NCBI RefSeq assembly: GCF_901472535.1
Contig: NZ_LR590470.1
Span: forward strand, 3,906,001-3,970,000
Reading direction: 5' to 3'
Origin: Sphingobacterium daejeonense
Lineage (GTDB): Bacteria > Bacteroidota > Bacteroidia > Sphingobacteriales > Sphingobacteriaceae
Length of the DNA stretch: 64,000 nt
Each line of letters begins with the position of its first letter. Position 1 is the first letter of the stretch. Both the position numbers and the translations under genes were made by a program. The notes below the pieces were generated by a model. It saw only the letters and a list, made by a program, of their open reading frames with translations. It was not told the DNA's origin and did not search any database. Positions 62,315 to 64,000 of the stretch are shown here, one piece after another.

Positions 62315-62869
62315 TTATTTTTTAGCTGATTTACCTGCTTTTCTTCTTAATACTTCACCTGCAAACTTGATACCTTTACCTTTGTATGGTTCTGGTTTAC
62401 GGAAGCTACGGATTTTTGCCGCTACTTGACCGATCAATTGTTTGTCGATAGATTCCAAAGTGATAGTAGGGTTTTTACCTTTATCAGCAGTTGTTGTTAC
62501 TTTAATTTCCTGTGGCAATACGAATACAATCTGGTGAGAGAAACCTAAGGTTAACTCTAGCGTATTACCGTTGTTAGCAGCACGGTAACCCACACCAACT
62601 AATTCTTGGGTAGTTTTGTATCCCTCAGTCACACCTACTACCATATTGTTCAATAGGGCGCGGTATAGACCATGTAATGCTTTGTGCTTTTTTTGTTCAG
62701 TAGGACGAGTCACGACGATGTTACCATCTTCTTCTTTAACGGTGATGTCGCGGTCTACTTGTTGTGTTAATTCACCTTTAGGGCCTTTAACAGTCACCAG
62801 ATTCTTATCTGACACTGTAATCGAAACACCCGAAGGTATTGCGATAGGCGCTTTTCCAATTCTTGACAT
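62315..62869 (-). CDS. rplF: Ribosomal protein L6
   Basis: 184 residues. [17 protein letters not shown] and the C-terminal [16 protein letters not shown] are typical. Confidence 0.97.
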   Translation of the reverse strand: MSRIGKAPIAIPSGVSITVSDKNLVTVKGPKGELTQQVDRDITVKEEDGNIVVTRPTEQKKHKALHGLYRALLNNMVVGVTEGYKTTQELVGVGYRAANNGNTLELTLGFSHQIVFVLPQEIKVTTTADKGKNPTITLESIDKQLIGQVAAKIRSFRKPEPYKGKGIKFAGEVLRRKAGKSAKK

Positions 62870-62887
62870 TCTGTGCTTTTTCCTAGA

Positions 62888-63286
62888 TTAATAAATGTAA
62901 CATAAAACTTCACCACCAACGTTTTGTACGGCAGCTTCTTTGTCTGACATTACTCCTTTAGAAGTAGACAAAATCGCAATTCCTAAACCGTTTAATACAC
63001 GAGGTAAGTTGTCAACACTTGCATACTTTCTTAAACCAGGTTTACTCACACGTGTCAAAGTGCGAATAGCCGGTACTTTGCTAATTGGGTGGTATTTCAA
63101 GGCGATTTTGATTGAGCCTTGAGGACCTTCTTCGATAAATTTGTAATTAGCAATGTAACCTTTGTCGAAAAGAACTTTTGTGATTTCTTTTTTAAGGTTC
63201 GATGCAGGAATTTCAACAACCCTGTGGTTGGCCTTGATGGCATTCCTTACTCGGGTAAGGTAATCCGCTATTGGATCTGTATTCAT
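62888..63286 (-). CDS. rpsH: Ribosomal protein S8
   Basis: 132 residues. [14 protein letters not shown] and the C-terminal [12 protein letters not shown] motif are clear. In other bacteria S8 is the autoregulator of this operon; here its start follows an intrinsic terminator. Confidence 0.97.
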   Translation of the reverse strand: MNTDPIADYLTRVRNAIKANHRVVEIPASNLKKEITKVLFDKGYIANYKFIEEGPQGSIKIALKYHPISKVPAIRTLTRVSKPGLRKYASVDNLPRVLNGLGIAILSTSKGVMSDKEAAVQNVGGEVLCYIY

Positions 63287-63364
63287 TATATATAAAAGTT
63301 GTGATAATGGTTTCCGTGACTAACCGAAGTCACCGACCTTTTATCGGTTAAAATATTGCAATGC

Positions 63365-63404
63365 AAAAAAAACCCGATAAACCACTGTTCGTGGTTTATC
63401 CGGG
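63365..63404 (-). terminator. Intrinsic terminator between rpsN and rpsH (minus strand)
   Basis: CCCGATAAACCAC at 63373-63385 pairs with GTGGTTTATCCGGG at 63391-63404 (one bulged C), and on the minus strand a run of eight T follows. It divides an otherwise continuous ribosomal operon. A second small hairpin, GTGACTTCGGTTAGTCAC on the minus strand, lies just before rpsH. Confidence 0.8.
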
Positions 63405-63427
63405 CAAAAGTAATTATATTTTTTTGA

Positions 63428-63697
63428 TTACCAAGAAGCTTTTTTCACTCCCGGGATTTTTCCGTCTAATGCCATCTCACGGAAAGTTACACGTGAGATA
63501 CCGAATTGACGCATATATCCTTTAGGACGACCAGTTAATTTACAACGGTTGTGTAATCTTACTGGTGATGCATTTTTTGGTAATTTATCTAGTGCAGCGT
63601 AGTCACCAGCAGCTTTTAATGCTGCACGTTTCTCCGCGAATTTTGCAACTAATTTTTGACGCTTAACTTCGCGTGCTTTTAATCCTTCTTTAGCCAT
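63428..63697 (-). CDS. rpsN: Ribosomal protein S14 (zinc-free form)
   Basis: 89 residues, the long C-minus type without CxxC zinc pairs. [20 protein letters not shown] and [25 protein letters not shown] are diagnostic. Start overlaps the rplE end by 8 bases. Confidence 0.96.
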   Translation of the reverse strand: MAKEGLKAREVKRQKLVAKFAEKRAALKAAGDYAALDKLPKNASPVRLHNRCKLTGRPKGYMRQFGISRVTFREMALDGKIPGVKKASW

Positions 63698-64000
63698 TGT
63701 TATTCGAATTTTGGTTTTTGAATGGTAAACCGAATTGTTTCAATAATTCTAAAGCTTCGATATCGTTCTTAGCTGAAGTTACGAAAGTGATATCCATACC
63801 TTGGATCTTGTTGATTTTGTCAATGTTGATCTCAGGGAAGATAATTTGCTCGGTAATACCTAAGTTATAGTTACCATGTCCGTCAAATCCTTTGTCGTTG
63901 ATTCCACGGAAATCACGAATACGTGGTAAAGAAACCGCGATTAAACGATCTAAGAATTCGTACATATTGTTGTCACGTAAAGTTACGCGAGCACCAATAG
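63690..64000 (-). CDS. rplE: Ribosomal protein L5 (5' end outside window)
   Basis: Carboxy-terminal 103 residues. The reading frame is open to the window edge and gives [20 protein letters not shown], then [29 protein letters not shown], characteristic of L5. The N-terminal part lies upstream beyond base 64000. Confidence 0.96.
   Translation of the reverse strand, partial: IGARVTLRDNNMYEFLDRLIAVSLPRIRDFRGINDKGFDGHGNYNLGITEQIIFPEINIDKINKIQGMDITFVTSAKNDIEALELLKQFGLPFKNQNSNNNG

Overview
The window looks like chromosomal DNA from a member of the Bacteroidetes, most likely family Sphingobacteriaceae. The reasons are low GC; -7 boxes of the TAnnTTTG type; a SusC/SusD pair; a LolD-type ATPase; a three-gene succinate dehydrogenase of the cytochrome b558 kind; an arginine pathway built on an acylornithine carbamoyltransferase (argF') instead of ordinary argF; and a DUF5687 permease. 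No phage, transposase, CRISPR array, rRNA or tRNA was seen. Genus level is inference.

Layout. 0-4.5 kb: lolD (cut by the edge), sucC, a heptamer repeat array, hemL, a His-rich lipoprotein. 4.6-5.3 kb: gene-free repeats. 5.3-8.4 kb: argC, argG and a GNAT acyltransferase. 8.9-16.6 kb: small membrane protein, secreted S9 and S8 peptidases, a tiny ORF, nth, recA, a secreted metallophosphoesterase. 16.8-23.2 kb: ABC ATPase plus DUF5687 permease, repeats, pruA, sod, tadA, csaA, a CsbD-like protein. 23.3-31.4 kb: outer-membrane barrel, sdhCAB, a 1250-residue NtrY-like histidine kinase. 31.9-36.8 kb: coiled-coil membrane protein, gmd, lipoprotein, small membrane protein, flippase-like protein, SDR. 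37-42.9 kb: susC, susD, secreted hydrolase. 42.9-48.9 kb: DUF2089 regulator operon, plsC, glycosyltransferase, second flippase-like protein, ruvC, a kinase-like protein of unknown family. 49.3-54.6 kb: an Lrp-type regulator facing argD-argF'-argB-proC-argE. 54.7-64 kb: rplE-rpsN-rpsH-rplF-rplR-rpsE-rpmD-rplO-secY-map-infA-rpmJ-rpsM-rpsK-rpsD-rpoA-rplQ, all on the minus strand.

How genes work together. The two arg loci give most of an arginine route that uses acylated (probably succinylated) intermediates: GNAT (acylglutamate synthesis), ArgB, ArgC, ArgD, ArgF', ArgE-type deacylase and ArgG; argH and carAB are not here. SucC and SdhCAB belong to the TCA cycle and respiration, and PruA feeds proline carbon into glutamate.

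Data quality. About 27 genes carry one or more single-base indels, mostly in short homopolymers, including recA, sucC, sdhA, sdhB, ruvC and argG. The reading frame resumes cleanly each time, so I treat these as probable sequence errors and annotate each as one gene over its full span. The 54.7-64 kb ribosomal block, susC/susD and the histidine kinase have none.
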